From Oscillospiraceae bacterium (GTDB taxonomy: Bacteria > Bacillota > Clostridia > Oscillospirales > Ruminococcaceae), in assembly GCA_009783695.1 (NCBI GenBank), contig WRCY01000016.1, positions 1 to 38,097 on the forward strand: a stretch of 38,097 bases of DNA, in the 5' to 3' direction. The translations under genes were made by a program, and so were the position numbers. Positions 22,403 through 29,597 of this stretch are shown one piece after another. The notes below the pieces were generated by a model. It saw only the letters and a list, made by a program, of their open reading frames with translations. It was not told where the DNA came from and did not search any database. The stretch's first letter is position 1; each line of letters begins with the position of its first letter.

Positions 22403-22431
22403 ATTTTATCACAAAATAATTGACTTGTCAA
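22403..22431 (-). promoter_or_regulatory. Sigma-A promoter of queT
   Basis: Minus-strand TTGACA (22431-22426) and TAAAAT (22408-22403) have a 17-base spacer. Its -35 directly abuts the divergent -35 at 22420-22425. The queT leader is about 220 bases. Confidence 0.75.
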
Positions 22432-22448
22432 CAAATTTGTGCTATAAT
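22420..22448 (+). promoter_or_regulatory. Sigma-A promoter of the SGNH hydrolase gene
   Basis: TTGACT (22420-22425) and TATAAT (22443-22448) are 17 bases apart. Transcription would start near 22455, leaving a leader of about 145 bases rich in hairpins. Confidence 0.8.
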
Positions 22449-22461
22449 TTTAACAGTATAT

Positions 22462-22573
22462 CTAAGTTAATATAAAATGAGGCTCATTTTATATTAACTT
22501 AGGCATTGCGTTGCTACGCTCATGAAGCAGGCACAGTTTAAATAAAAAACTATGGAGGAGTTTTTATTTAAAC
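22462..22573 (+). other. Two long hairpins in the SGNH hydrolase leader
   Basis: Hairpin 1: CTAAGTTAATATAAAATGA (22462-22480) pairs perfectly with 22484-22502 around GGC, 19 base pairs. Hairpin 2: GTTTAAATAAAAA-A-CT (22536-22551) pairs with AG-TTTTTATTTAAAC (22559-22573), 15 pairs with one bulge, and puts ATGGAGG in its loop. The GGAGG in the loop is too far from the gene start to serve it directly. Neither stem is followed by a T-run. Confidence 0.75.
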
Positions 22574-22597
22574 AACTATATTTTATTTATAAAGCGG

Positions 22598-23452
22598 GTG
22601 AACACATTGCGGCGTTTACGCCCTTACGGAAAAAAAGAGGCTTCGCTCACTCCCTTAATTATTATTGTCAACATCCTTATTGCAGGGGTGCTGCTGTTGC
22701 TGGTGTTTTTTATCTACAGATATATAAGCACGGAACCTGATGAACAGTTTACAATTGATAAAGAGCAAACGGTAATTGACGAACCGGAGCCGGAAACAAT
22801 TGAGGAGGAACCTGAGCCGCGTATCATGACCAAAGCCGTCACAACGCCGCCGCCCTCGTACAGCGCTCCGCAAATCTTCGTTCCCGCCGGCTTTAATGAA
22901 GAGTTTTTCGAGAACTCGCTGTTTATCGGTGATTCGATTATGACCGGGATTCATCTTTACGGGCATATCCCTGCGGGCAACGTCTTCGCAAAAGTGGGGG
23001 TAAACCCCGAAAGCGTCACTTATACCGAAATAGGCGGGCAAACCGCCCTTGATAAAGCTTCGGATATGAAGCCCGTTAGGATTTATATTATGCTCGGCTC
23101 TAACGGAATAGCTTTTATGTCGGCAGGCAGGATGATTGCGGATATGGAGGAGTTTATTGAAGAGCTCGAAAGAGCCGTTCCGGATTCTGAAATTGTTTTG
23201 CTGACAATCCCGCCCGTAACCTATGAATATGAGAAGGAACACCCCGAAACCATAGAAAAAATTAACAGTTTCAACGCACTGCTTTTAGAATCGGCACAGA
23301 GAAACAACTACTTTATTATAGATACCGCCTCAATATTAAGTACGGATACGGGATATCTTTCTCCCGCTTATGCCGAGGTGGACGGTCTGCACTTCCGAAG
23401 CTCGGCATATAAAACGATGCTAAGTTATATCCAGCATAATATAGAAAATTAA
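22598..23452 (+). CDS. Membrane-anchored SGNH/GDSL-type hydrolase
   Basis: The 284-residue protein has an N-terminal transmembrane anchor (about 18-41), a Pro/Glu linker, and an extracellular SGNH-like domain. Block I is LFIGDSIMTG (Ser113), a block III-like LGSNGI follows at 166-171, and block V is VDGLHF (Asp262, His265). Such domains often deacetylate or esterify cell-wall or exopolysaccharide sugars; the substrate here is unknown. Start choice is open: GTG 22598, or TTG 22607, which is preceded by GGTGA at a spacing that fits the 16S rRNA end. Its stop abuts a CAATTG repeat and the convergent mnmA. Confidence 0.85.
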   Translation: MNTLRRLRPYGKKEASLTPLIIIVNILIAGVLLLLVFFIYRYISTEPDEQFTIDKEQTVIDEPEPETIEEEPEPRIMTKAVTTPPPSYSAPQIFVPAGFNEEFFENSLFIGDSIMTGIHLYGHIPAGNVFAKVGVNPESVTYTEIGGQTALDKASDMKPVRIYIMLGSNGIAFMSAGRMIADMEEFIEELERAVPDSEIVLLTIPPVTYEYEKEHPETIEKINSFNALLLESAQRNNYFIIDTASILSTDTGYLSPAYAEVDGLHFRSSAYKTMLSYIQHNIEN

Positions 23453-23504
23453 TAATTGTATATTGTCAACTGTCAATTGTCAATTGTCAACTGTCAATTG
23501 TATC
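23453..23504. repeat. CAATTG-rich repeat array, copy 3, running into mnmA
   Basis: Alternating TTGTCAACTG and TGTCAATTG units start right after the SGNH stop. From 23480 on, the array supplies the stop codon and last residues of mnmA (minus strand, ...QLTVDN). Confidence 0.8.
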
Positions 23505-24517
23505 GTCCCGCCTCCGACTACAGCTTCGCCGTCATAAAAGACTATGCTTTGCCCCGGCGTCAGCGCTCTTTGCGGGCTGTCAAAAGCGACGTGAACCCTG
23601 TCGCTGTCTATAGGAGAAACCGTGCAGGGCTGCTCCTGCCCCGAATAACGGGTTTTTGCATGCAGGCGCAGAGTTTCATGAAGTCCGGAAAAAGCAATCC
23701 AGTTAAGCTCGCGGGCGTGAAGTCTGCTTGAAAACAGCTCCGAGTTCACGCCGGCTGTGACCGTGTTGCTGCTTGCATCTTTTCCGGTTACGTAAAGAGG
23801 CGCGGGCGCTGCGAGCCCGAGTCCTCTGCGCTGTCCGATGGTGTAGTTGATTATGCCGTTATGTTTTCCGAGGATTTCACCGGTTTTGTTAATAATGTTG
23901 CCGCTTTCGGGAGATTTGCCTGTATAGCGCTTTATATATCCGGCATAATCGCCGTCGGGGATGAAGCAGATGTCCTGGCTGTCGGGTTTGTCCGCGTCGA
24001 GTCCGTTTTCGCGCGCGAGTTTACGTACCTGCGCTTTATCAAGGTTTCCGAGCGGGAAAACCACGCGGCTCAGCTGCTCCTGTGACAGCCCGTAAAGTAC
24101 ATAAGACTGGTCTTTTGCAGTCAATGCTTTTTTAAGCAGATACCGTCCGCCCCCCTTGTCGAATTCAACCCGCGCATAATGCCCTGTCGCCATAAACCCG
24201 CAGCCGAGCGACTTCGCCGCTTCAAGCAGTACACCGAATTTGATGTGCTTGTTGCAGACGACGCAGGGGTTCGGGGTCTCGCCGTTTATGTAAGAGTTTA
24301 CGAAACTCTTTATTACATCATGCCTGAACCGTTCTTTAAAATCGAAGACATGGTGCGGGATTCCAAAGCGTTCGGCGACTGCGCGCGCTTCCTCGCAGGC
24401 AGCCTTTGCGCCGTCAAACAAACTCATTGTTGCGCCGATAATTTCATATTTATCTTTAAGCAGAGTATACGCGACCGAGCTGTCGACGCCTCCGCTCATA
24501 GCCAGCATTAATTTCAT
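23480..24517 (-). CDS. mnmA: tRNA-specific 2-thiouridylase MnmA
   Basis: MnmA forms 2-thiouridine at the wobble position of tRNA(Lys), tRNA(Glu) and tRNA(Gln), using ATP and a persulfide sulfur. The 345-residue protein begins MKLMLAMSGGVDSSVAYTLL with the PP-loop SGGVDSS. It has ETPNPCVVCNKHIKFG with the first catalytic Cys, and SQDICFIPDGDYAGYI with the second. The ATG at 24517 follows AAAGGGAC by six bases; the longer frame to 24601 crosses the promoter. Its last residues, IQLTVDN, are encoded by the CAATTG repeat, so the C-terminus has probably been rewritten by that element. Confidence 0.96.
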   Translation of the reverse strand: MKLMLAMSGGVDSSVAYTLLKDKYEIIGATMSLFDGAKAACEEARAVAERFGIPHHVFDFKERFRHDVIKSFVNSYINGETPNPCVVCNKHIKFGVLLEAAKSLGCGFMATGHYARVEFDKGGGRYLLKKALTAKDQSYVLYGLSQEQLSRVVFPLGNLDKAQVRKLARENGLDADKPDSQDICFIPDGDYAGYIKRYTGKSPESGNIINKTGEILGKHNGIINYTIGQRRGLGLAAPAPLYVTGKDASSNTVTAGVNSELFSSRLHARELNWIAFSGLHETLRLHAKTRYSGQEQPCTVSPIDSDRVHVAFDSPQRALTPGQSIVFYDGEAVVGGGTIQLTVDN

Positions 24518-24591
24518 AACAGTCCCTTTCCCGCATGCATTTTTTTGAACATTGCTTTTCCGGTTTATATGGCTTTTGCTTCTATCAATCC

Positions 24592-24620
24592 ATTCTACCA
24601 TAAATTTACGTTAAAAACAA
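24592..24620 (-). promoter_or_regulatory. Probable promoter of mnmA
   Basis: Minus-strand TTGTTT (24620-24615) and TAGAAT (24597-24592) are 17 bases apart. Confidence 0.55.
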
Positions 24621-24630
24621 GATATTTTGC

Positions 24631-24659
24631 TTGCAAATAACCGCGATTTGTGGTATAAT
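24631..24659 (+). promoter_or_regulatory. Sigma-A promoter of the YesL-like gene and downstream genes
   Basis: TTGCAA (24631-24636) and TATAAT (24654-24659) are 17 bases apart, ten bases from the divergent mnmA -35. Confidence 0.75.
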
Positions 24660-24688
24660 TATATTTATTATTATTCGGAGGTAACGCT

Positions 24689-25522
24689 TTGCCTTTATTC
24701 GGCTTTTTCGATTACGGTAAATCAGGCAAGGGAATTGCAAAAGACGCGCCTGTTAAAAGACCTTTCTTTAAATTCTGGGAGCTGTTCGCTCGTAAATTCT
24801 GGAAGTTTTTCTATATAAACTTTATTTACGTGCTTTTTTGCCTGCCGGTTGTAACGTTCGGACCCGCGACGGTCGCGATGACACAGGTAATGCGGAAGTT
24901 CACGCTCGAGCAGCCGATATTCACGTTTGACGAGTTTTGGAAGGCGTTCAAGAAGAATTTCAGGCAGTCGGTGGGTCTGGGAATTGTGAACGTAATATTC
25001 ATCGTATCTTTCGCATATGCGTATACTTATTATGATATTTTGACAATGCTCGAGCCTACGTTCTTCAACCTTGCCCTGATGTCAATGACGATTGCGGCGG
25101 GTGCGTTTGTGCTGATGATGCATTTTTACATCTACCCGCAAATTGCCGCTCTTACATTAAACCTCAATCAGATTATAAAAAACTCGCTTCTTTTAGTAGT
25201 GCTCGGGATTAAAGGCAGCCTGGTTACGCTTGTGTTCACGATTTTAATCCTGGTGGCGCTGGTCATATTCTTCCCGTTCTCGCTCTTTGTGCTGCCGGTT
25301 CTTCCGTTTGCCTGGCTTAATTTCCTGATGGTTTTCAACACCTACCCCGTAATTCAAAAGTATATTATTACGCCGTTCTACGAGGCGAAAGGCGAGAAAA
25401 ACCCCGAAATCCCCGATTATTCAACAGAAGAGGACGGGGAGGAAGCGCTTTTTGAGGACTTCGGCGGGCGCGAGGCCGCAATTAAATCCAAACCGAAGCC
25501 GAAAGGAAAGGTTATTAAGTGA
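24689..25522 (+). CDS. YesL-like (DUF624) membrane protein
   Basis: The 277-residue protein starts MPLFGFFDYGKSGKGIAKD, then FWELFARKFWKFFYINFIYVLFCLPVVTFGPAT, the DUF624/YesL signature. About five transmembrane helices follow, and a charged cytoplasmic tail (EEDGEEALFEDFGGRE...KPKPKGK) ends it. YesL in B. subtilis sits among rhamnogalacturonan-use genes, but the molecular role of the family is unknown, and no sugar genes are nearby. The TTG at 24689 is supported by GGAGG seven bases upstream. A tandem cassette array separates it from the PHP gene. Confidence 0.85.
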   Translation: MPLFGFFDYGKSGKGIAKDAPVKRPFFKFWELFARKFWKFFYINFIYVLFCLPVVTFGPATVAMTQVMRKFTLEQPIFTFDEFWKAFKKNFRQSVGLGIVNVIFIVSFAYAYTYYDILTMLEPTFFNLALMSMTIAAGAFVLMMHFYIYPQIAALTLNLNQIIKNSLLLVVLGIKGSLVTLVFTILILVALVIFFPFSLFVLPVLPFAWLNFLMVFNTYPVIQKYIITPFYEAKGEKNPEIPDYSTEEDGEEALFEDFGGREAAIKSKPKPKGKVIK

Positions 25523-25542
25523 TGTTTTAAAACCCGTCAGTA

Positions 25543-25800
25543 GAGAAAGGGCTTAGTGTTATTTAGTTAGAAGTTATAACTATTAAGTTGGAGAAAACGA
25601 TGTTTTTAATATTCGTTAGTGAAGAAAGGGATTAGTGTTATTAAGTTACAAATTATAACTGTTGAATCGGGGAAAACGATGTTTTTAATATTCGTTAGTG
25701 AAGAAAGGGCTTAGTGCTATTTAGTTAGAAGTTATAACTATTAAGTTGGAGAAAACGATGTTTTTAATATTCGTTAGTGAAGAAAGGACTTTGTTAAAAT
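25543..25800 (+). repeat. Junction cassette array J: 79-bp tandem units before the PHP gene
   Basis: The GAAAGGG/A marker recurs at 25545, 25624, 25703 and 25782, exactly 79 bases apart, giving three full units after a partial one. Each unit keeps a 22-codon frame of the cassette type ending FVSEER plus T, A or D, with GAAAACGATGTTTTT as hairpin. The start codon position is TTA rather than TTG, and the unit stops are TAG overlapping GTG (TAGTG). The last unit ends GAAAGGACTTTGTTAAAAT just before the PHP ATG and provides its ribosome binding site. Confidence 0.85.
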
Positions 25801-26667
25801 ATGAAAGCTGACCTGCACTGTCATACTACATTATCCGACGGTTCCCTCGGAATCGAGGAAACCATCGCACAGGCAAAGCGCAATAACTTAGACTGCATAT
25901 CCATAACCGACCACGATACGCTGTCGTCGCTTTCGCGTTCGAGCGTTTTAGGGCAGCGTTACGGCGTAACCGTGATTCCGGCGGTCGAGTTCTCCGCCTT
26001 TGACGGCGCGAGAAAATCAAAGGCGCATATTATCTGCTACCTGCCTAAAAAACCCGACAGGTTAGAGGGGCTTTGCATGCGCACGACTGACTTTCGTAAG
26101 CGGCGCGGAGTGAGCATGGCGAAGAAGGTGATTGAAAAATACAACATCTCACCCGACCATATTGCGCGGTATTCGTCGGGGAGCAATGCGATTTACAAAT
26201 GCCATATTATGCATGCGCTGATGGATTACGGGCACACGACGCGGCTCTACGGCGGACTTTACAAGAAGCTGTTCAATATGGAGGACGGGCTCTGCGCTGA
26301 GGAAGTGAGAAATGAGATTAAAGAGTATCCCGAGGTGAAGTTTGTGATTCAACTAATTCGCTCGGCGGGCGGAATCGCAGTGCTCGCGCATCCTCGGGTT
26401 TACGACAACTTCGATTTGCTTGAGGAGCTCGCCGAAAAAGGCGATATTGACGGCGTTGAGGTCTGGCATCAAAGCATACGCGACAACGACGAGAAGAATT
26501 TACTTGAGGTCGCTGGGCAATATAATCTTATAACCACAGGCGGTTCGGATTTTCACGGATTTTACAATCACAAGGCGAAGCCGCTCGGCTCGAATCTGAC
26601 GCCGGCAGCGTCACTGCAGAGAATGCAGGCTTTTCACAGTAAAAAGGAAAAGGAAATGAAAGTATAA
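25801..26667 (+). CDS. PHP-domain phosphoesterase (RNase AM/YciV-like)
   Basis: The 288-residue protein begins MKADLHCHTTLSDGSLGIEE, the first PHP metal motif (HxH). SITDHDTL, a VEFSA glutamate, VLAHP and TGGSDFHG complete the metal site. The order matches the stand-alone PHP phosphoesterases that hydrolyse 3',5'-nucleoside bisphosphates or trim RNA 5' ends. An insert of ~80 residues between the second and third motifs is the usual helical cap. The ATG at 25801 follows AGAAAGGA by 12 bases. The next gene is reached through two tandem leader ORFs starting two bases after its stop. Confidence 0.88.
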   Translation: MKADLHCHTTLSDGSLGIEETIAQAKRNNLDCISITDHDTLSSLSRSSVLGQRYGVTVIPAVEFSAFDGARKSKAHIICYLPKKPDRLEGLCMRTTDFRKRRGVSMAKKVIEKYNISPDHIARYSSGSNAIYKCHIMHALMDYGHTTRLYGGLYKKLFNMEDGLCAEEVRNEIKEYPEVKFVIQLIRSAGGIAVLAHPRVYDNFDLLEELAEKGDIDGVEVWHQSIRDNDEKNLLEVAGQYNLITTGGSDFHGFYNHKAKPLGSNLTPAASLQRMQAFHSKKEKEMKV

Positions 26668-26669
26668 GT

Positions 26670-26738
26670 TTGGATATAAACATAACCAAATCGGGGAAAA
26701 CGTTGTTTTCATTCCGCTTTTGTGAAGAAAGGACTTAA
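26670..26738 (+). CDS. Leader ORF K1, 22-codon junction cassette peptide
   Basis: TTG at 26670, two bases after the PHP stop, opens 22 codons ending TAA at 26736-26738. The peptide starts MDINITKSGKTLF and ends RFCEERT. TAA overlaps ATG 26738, which opens leader ORF K2. K1 and K2 are near-identical 80-bp neighbours, so this is a tandem duplication of the cassette. Confidence 0.6.
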   Translation: MDINITKSGKTLFSFRFCEERT

Positions 26739-26818
26739 TGAAAACAAGCTTGAGAATAAATGAATCTGAATCGGGGAAAACGTTGTTTTCATTCCGTTTT
26801 TGTGAAGAAAGGGCTTAA
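26738..26818 (+). CDS. Leader ORF K2, tandem copy of the junction cassette peptide
   Basis: ATG 26738 (overlapping the K1 stop) or the family-type TTG at 26750 leads in one frame to TAA at 26816-26818. The peptide from TTG starts MRINESESGKTLF and ends RFCEERA. The stop overlaps ATG 26818, which opens ATG AAA ATA TGA. That TGA overlaps the start of the TSCPD gene. GTGAAGAAAGGG near the end of K2 is the shared ribosome binding site. Confidence 0.6.
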   Translation: MKTSLRINESESGKTLFSFRFCEERA

Positions 26819-26825
26819 TGAAAAT

Positions 26826-27074
26826 ATGAAAATATATGAAATTCAATCAAAGAATGTCTGCGCGCAGAAAATAACTTTCGCGCTTGAGGACGGAATAATA
26901 CATGACGTTAAGTTCCACGGCGGCTGCAGCGGAAACGCCAAAGGCATGGCAAACCTGCTTGAGGGAGCGGACGCCCGGGAGGCTATACGCCGCCTTGAAA
27001 ACGTCACCTGCCAGAACAGGGGAACTTCCTGTCCGGCGGAGCTTGCAAAAGGATTAAAGGAAGCTATAGAATAG
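26826..27074 (+). CDS. TSCPD-domain protein (TIGR03905-like)
   Basis: The 82-residue protein starts MKIYEIQSKNVCAQKITFAL and has HDVKFHGGCSGNAKGM, then NRGTSCPAELAKGL, the TSCPD motif that names the domain. The same domain occurs at the C-terminus of some ribonucleotide reductases; the small stand-alone form has no known function, and its conserved cysteines suggest metal binding. I chose ATG 26826, whose first bases overlap the TGA of a three-codon ORF, because earlier in-frame starts lie in the cassette. A bidirectional terminator follows. Confidence 0.88.
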   Translation: MKIYEIQSKNVCAQKITFALEDGIIHDVKFHGGCSGNAKGMANLLEGADAREAIRRLENVTCQNRGTSCPAELAKGLKEAIE

Positions 27075-27126
27075 AGTATCCTTTAACGGCTTGATTTCAT
27101 ACGCTAACTCTCCGCAAAGGCAAATA

Positions 27127-27150
27127 AAAACCGGCTGTGAAGCCGGTTTT
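27127..27150. terminator. Bidirectional terminator between the TSCPD and chemoreceptor genes
   Basis: AAAACCGGCT (27127-27136), GTGA loop, AGCCGGTTTT (27141-27150): a ten-base perfect stem with A/T runs at both ends, between convergent genes. Confidence 0.85.
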
Positions 27151-27172
27151 CGTTGTATGCTTTTTAAGCTGT

Positions 27173-28861
27173 TCAATTCAGTTTGAACTGCGCGACCAAT
27201 CCCCTTAGCACATCTGTCTGACCGCTCATTTCCTCGGATGCCGCCGCGCTTTGCTCGGCGATTGCAGAGTTTTGCTGGATTACGTTTGCAACCTGCTCGA
27301 CTCCAATGTTAAGCTCCGAAATCGCAGTAGACTGCCCGCTTGAAGACATTGCAATATCGGCGATGATTTCAGCGTTTTCGCTGATACCGCTTACGATTTC
27401 GTGCAGGGAAGACGCGGTGTTAGTGGCAAGCGACAGTCCCAGGCTTGCCTTGTTAATTGAGTTTTCTATAAGACCCGATGTATCTTTTGCCGCCTCGGCA
27501 CTCTTGGAGGCGAGGTTGCGCACTTCTTCCGCGACGACCGCGAAGCCCTTGCCTGCTGCGCCCGCTCTCGCCGCTTCGACAGCCGCATTGAGCGCTAATA
27601 TATTCGTTTGGAAAGCGATGTCGTCGATAACCTTGATGACTTTCTCAATCTGCGTGCTCGCGTCGGTAATTTCGCGCACAGCCTTCATGAGTTCGTCCAT
27701 CTGCTGGCTGCCCTTTTCGGCTTTTTCTTTTATGTTCTGCGAAAGCTCGGCGCATTTACCTGTCATGCCCGCGGTTTCTTTAATCTGACCGGACATATCC
27801 TGAATCGAGCTCGAGAGCTGCTGAACCGATGCCGCCTGCTCGGTGGAGGACTGTGCCAGGCTCTGCGCGCCCTCTGCGATTTGTCCCGACGCGCTGTTAA
27901 CCTGCGATGTGGACGAGTTTATTTCCCCGAACATCATGTTAAGCTGCTTCATCATATGCTGCAGTGAATATCCCATTGTGTCTTTTTCGGAAAGAGGAGT
28001 GAGGTGAACGGTGAGGTCGCCCTCAGCGACTCTCTTTAGTATCTTGGAAACATTGTATATATGTCTGACGAATGCGTCCGCGCCTTTCAGGCACTGTCCG
28101 GTTTCATCGTTATACTGCGAGAATTCTTTCATAGCGGCATTTTCTTCGGCGCTCATTGTGAGCTCGCCCGTGGTGCCCGCCTTAACCATAAACGAGGTGA
28201 GCGGAACAAGCGGTTTTGTTATCATCTTGGAAACAGTGATTACCAATAATACTGCGATTGTAACCGCACCCACGATTACTGCGATAATAAGTATGAGCAT
28301 CTGGGAAGCCATGCGGGTTGTACTTTCGTCGCGATCACGTATGAACTGTGTACGTATGGCGCCAAGTTGCTTTAAATCTGCTGAAATTATATTGCTGTCG
28401 TTTTCAATGCTGTCAAGAATTCCGATTAATGTTTCAAGAGAGGCGCCGTTTCTGATTTCCTGGAAGACCCTCAGCATCCCTGGTTTTACAACTTTGTCAT
28501 ATTTATCCATTATTTCATCGAAAAGCGCTTCACCGTCGCTGCCCGATGTAACAGTACTGCGGTAATCCCGCATTAATTCCTCAAATTCGGAGAACTGCGT
28601 CTTCATATCGTTTTCAATCTTTGTAACGTAGGCAAGGTCTTCCGCATGGATGACGGCGTTCGCCACTTCGTATCTGAGCGCGCTGAAATCATAAACCGCC
28701 ACTAATAAAGTGCTCATGGGGGATGCGGTTTTGTACATTTCGGTTGCGGCGTCGCTCATGTATCTCTGCCCGATAATGCCGACGATGCCGATAACCATTG
28801 CTAAAGCAAGCACGATGCTGAAACAAAGCAATAACTTCTGAGAAATCTTCATATTTTTCAT
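27173..28861 (-). CDS. Methyl-accepting chemotaxis protein
   Basis: The 562-residue transmembrane chemoreceptor has an N-terminal helix ([20 protein letters not shown]), a four-helix-bundle-like ligand domain (~30-190), a second helix (~191-215), a HAMP-like region with [12 protein letters not shown], and the signalling domain. The hairpin tip reads [20 protein letters not shown], and [15 protein letters not shown] follows. I chose ATG 28861, preceded by AGAGGA, over ATG 28882. No CheA, CheW or flagellar gene is in the window, so its signalling partners lie elsewhere. It has its own consensus promoter. Confidence 0.95.
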   Translation of the reverse strand: MKNMKISQKLLLCFSIVLALAMVIGIVGIIGQRYMSDAATEMYKTASPMSTLLVAVYDFSALRYEVANAVIHAEDLAYVTKIENDMKTQFSEFEELMRDYRSTVTSGSDGEALFDEIMDKYDKVVKPGMLRVFQEIRNGASLETLIGILDSIENDSNIISADLKQLGAIRTQFIRDRDESTTRMASQMLILIIAVIVGAVTIAVLLVITVSKMITKPLVPLTSFMVKAGTTGELTMSAEENAAMKEFSQYNDETGQCLKGADAFVRHIYNVSKILKRVAEGDLTVHLTPLSEKDTMGYSLQHMMKQLNMMFGEINSSTSQVNSASGQIAEGAQSLAQSSTEQAASVQQLSSSIQDMSGQIKETAGMTGKCAELSQNIKEKAEKGSQQMDELMKAVREITDASTQIEKVIKVIDDIAFQTNILALNAAVEAARAGAAGKGFAVVAEEVRNLASKSAEAAKDTSGLIENSINKASLGLSLATNTASSLHEIVSGISENAEIIADIAMSSSGQSTAISELNIGVEQVANVIQQNSAIAEQSAAASEEMSGQTDVLRGLVAQFKLN

Positions 28862-28899
28862 AATTAATCCTCTTTTCTTCAATAGACATAATTTTATCT

Positions 28900-28928
28900 A
28901 TTATAACATAATACAGGCGGGTTGTCAA
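28900..28928 (-). promoter_or_regulatory. Consensus sigma-A promoter of the chemoreceptor gene
   Basis: Minus-strand TTGACA (28928-28923) and TATAAT (28905-28900) are 17 bases apart. Confidence 0.85.
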
Positions 28929-28954
28929 CGTTTTTTGTGATTTTCTGAAAAATC

Positions 28955-28983
28955 TTGACATACTGTTAAACATATGGTAGAAT
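28955..28983 (+). promoter_or_regulatory. Sigma-A promoter of the TIR/zinc-ribbon pair
   Basis: TTGACA (28955-28960) and TAGAAT (28978-28983) are 17 bases apart, with a leader of about 35 bases to the TIR gene. Confidence 0.8.
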
Positions 28984-29023
28984 ATAGTTCGGTACGGGTT
29001 CATATTTAAGTAAGGAGTTCATT

Positions 29024-29575
29024 ATGGCACACGACGTTTTTATAAGCCACTCGTCAAAAGATAAGCAGGCAGCAGACGCTATTTGTCACGCGTTAGAGAA
29101 AAGCGGCGTTAAATGCTGGATTGCTCCGAGAGATGTCAGCCCCGGCTCCGAATATGCCGAGGAGCTCACAAAGGGAATAAAGTACTGTAAAATCTTTCTG
29201 CTTGTTTTCTCGAAAGAATCCAACGTTTCTAAGCCTGTGTCAAGGGAAATCGAAAGCGCGTTCAGATACGAGAAAACAGTGCTTCCTTTCCGTATAGAAG
29301 ACGTCGAAATGCGTGAGAGCCTTGAATACTATCTCTCAAATCTTCACTGGCTGGACGCTTTTCCCGACGATAAAGAGTTTGACGCTCTTATTAAAGCCAT
29401 AAGAAACGTACTGGGTGTAGATTCAATGCTGCCTGTGCAGGAAGCCGCCCCACCCGTACCTGTGCCGGTACAAACGCCGCCGCCCGCTCCGGTTAAGATT
29501 TTCTGCACAAGCTGCGGCACTGCATACAATCCGGCGGAAGACCTGTTTTGCATGGAGTGCGGCGTTAAACTATAA
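29024..29575 (+). CDS. TIR-domain protein with C-terminal zinc ribbon
   Basis: The 183-residue protein is a TIR domain (residues ~3-130): HDVFISHSSKDKQAADAI, CWIAPRDVSPGSEY, then FSKESNVSKPVSREIESAF, where E75 is the likely NADase glutamate. A Pro/Val linker (~138-157) leads to a zinc ribbon, FCTSCG (C161, C164) and FCMECG (C176, C179). Bacterial TIR proteins often hydrolyse or cyclise NAD+ in anti-phage systems, but some have other roles. The ATG at 29024 follows AAGGAG. The next gene, 22 bases downstream, begins with the same kind of zinc ribbon and linker, suggesting that the two proteins work together. Confidence 0.85.
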   Translation: MAHDVFISHSSKDKQAADAICHALEKSGVKCWIAPRDVSPGSEYAEELTKGIKYCKIFLLVFSKESNVSKPVSREIESAFRYEKTVLPFRIEDVEMRESLEYYLSNLHWLDAFPDDKEFDALIKAIRNVLGVDSMLPVQEAAPPVPVPVQTPPPAPVKIFCTSCGTAYNPAEDLFCMECGVKL

Positions 29576-29597
29576 GCTTACATAAGGAGGGCTATAA

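Noticed and set aside
22552-22740. Small ORF starting in the hairpin loop upstream of the SGNH gene
   Set aside because: It runs out of frame into the SGNH gene, and its start lies within a strong stem-loop without a separate ribosome binding site. It remains possible as a leader ORF but is not supported.
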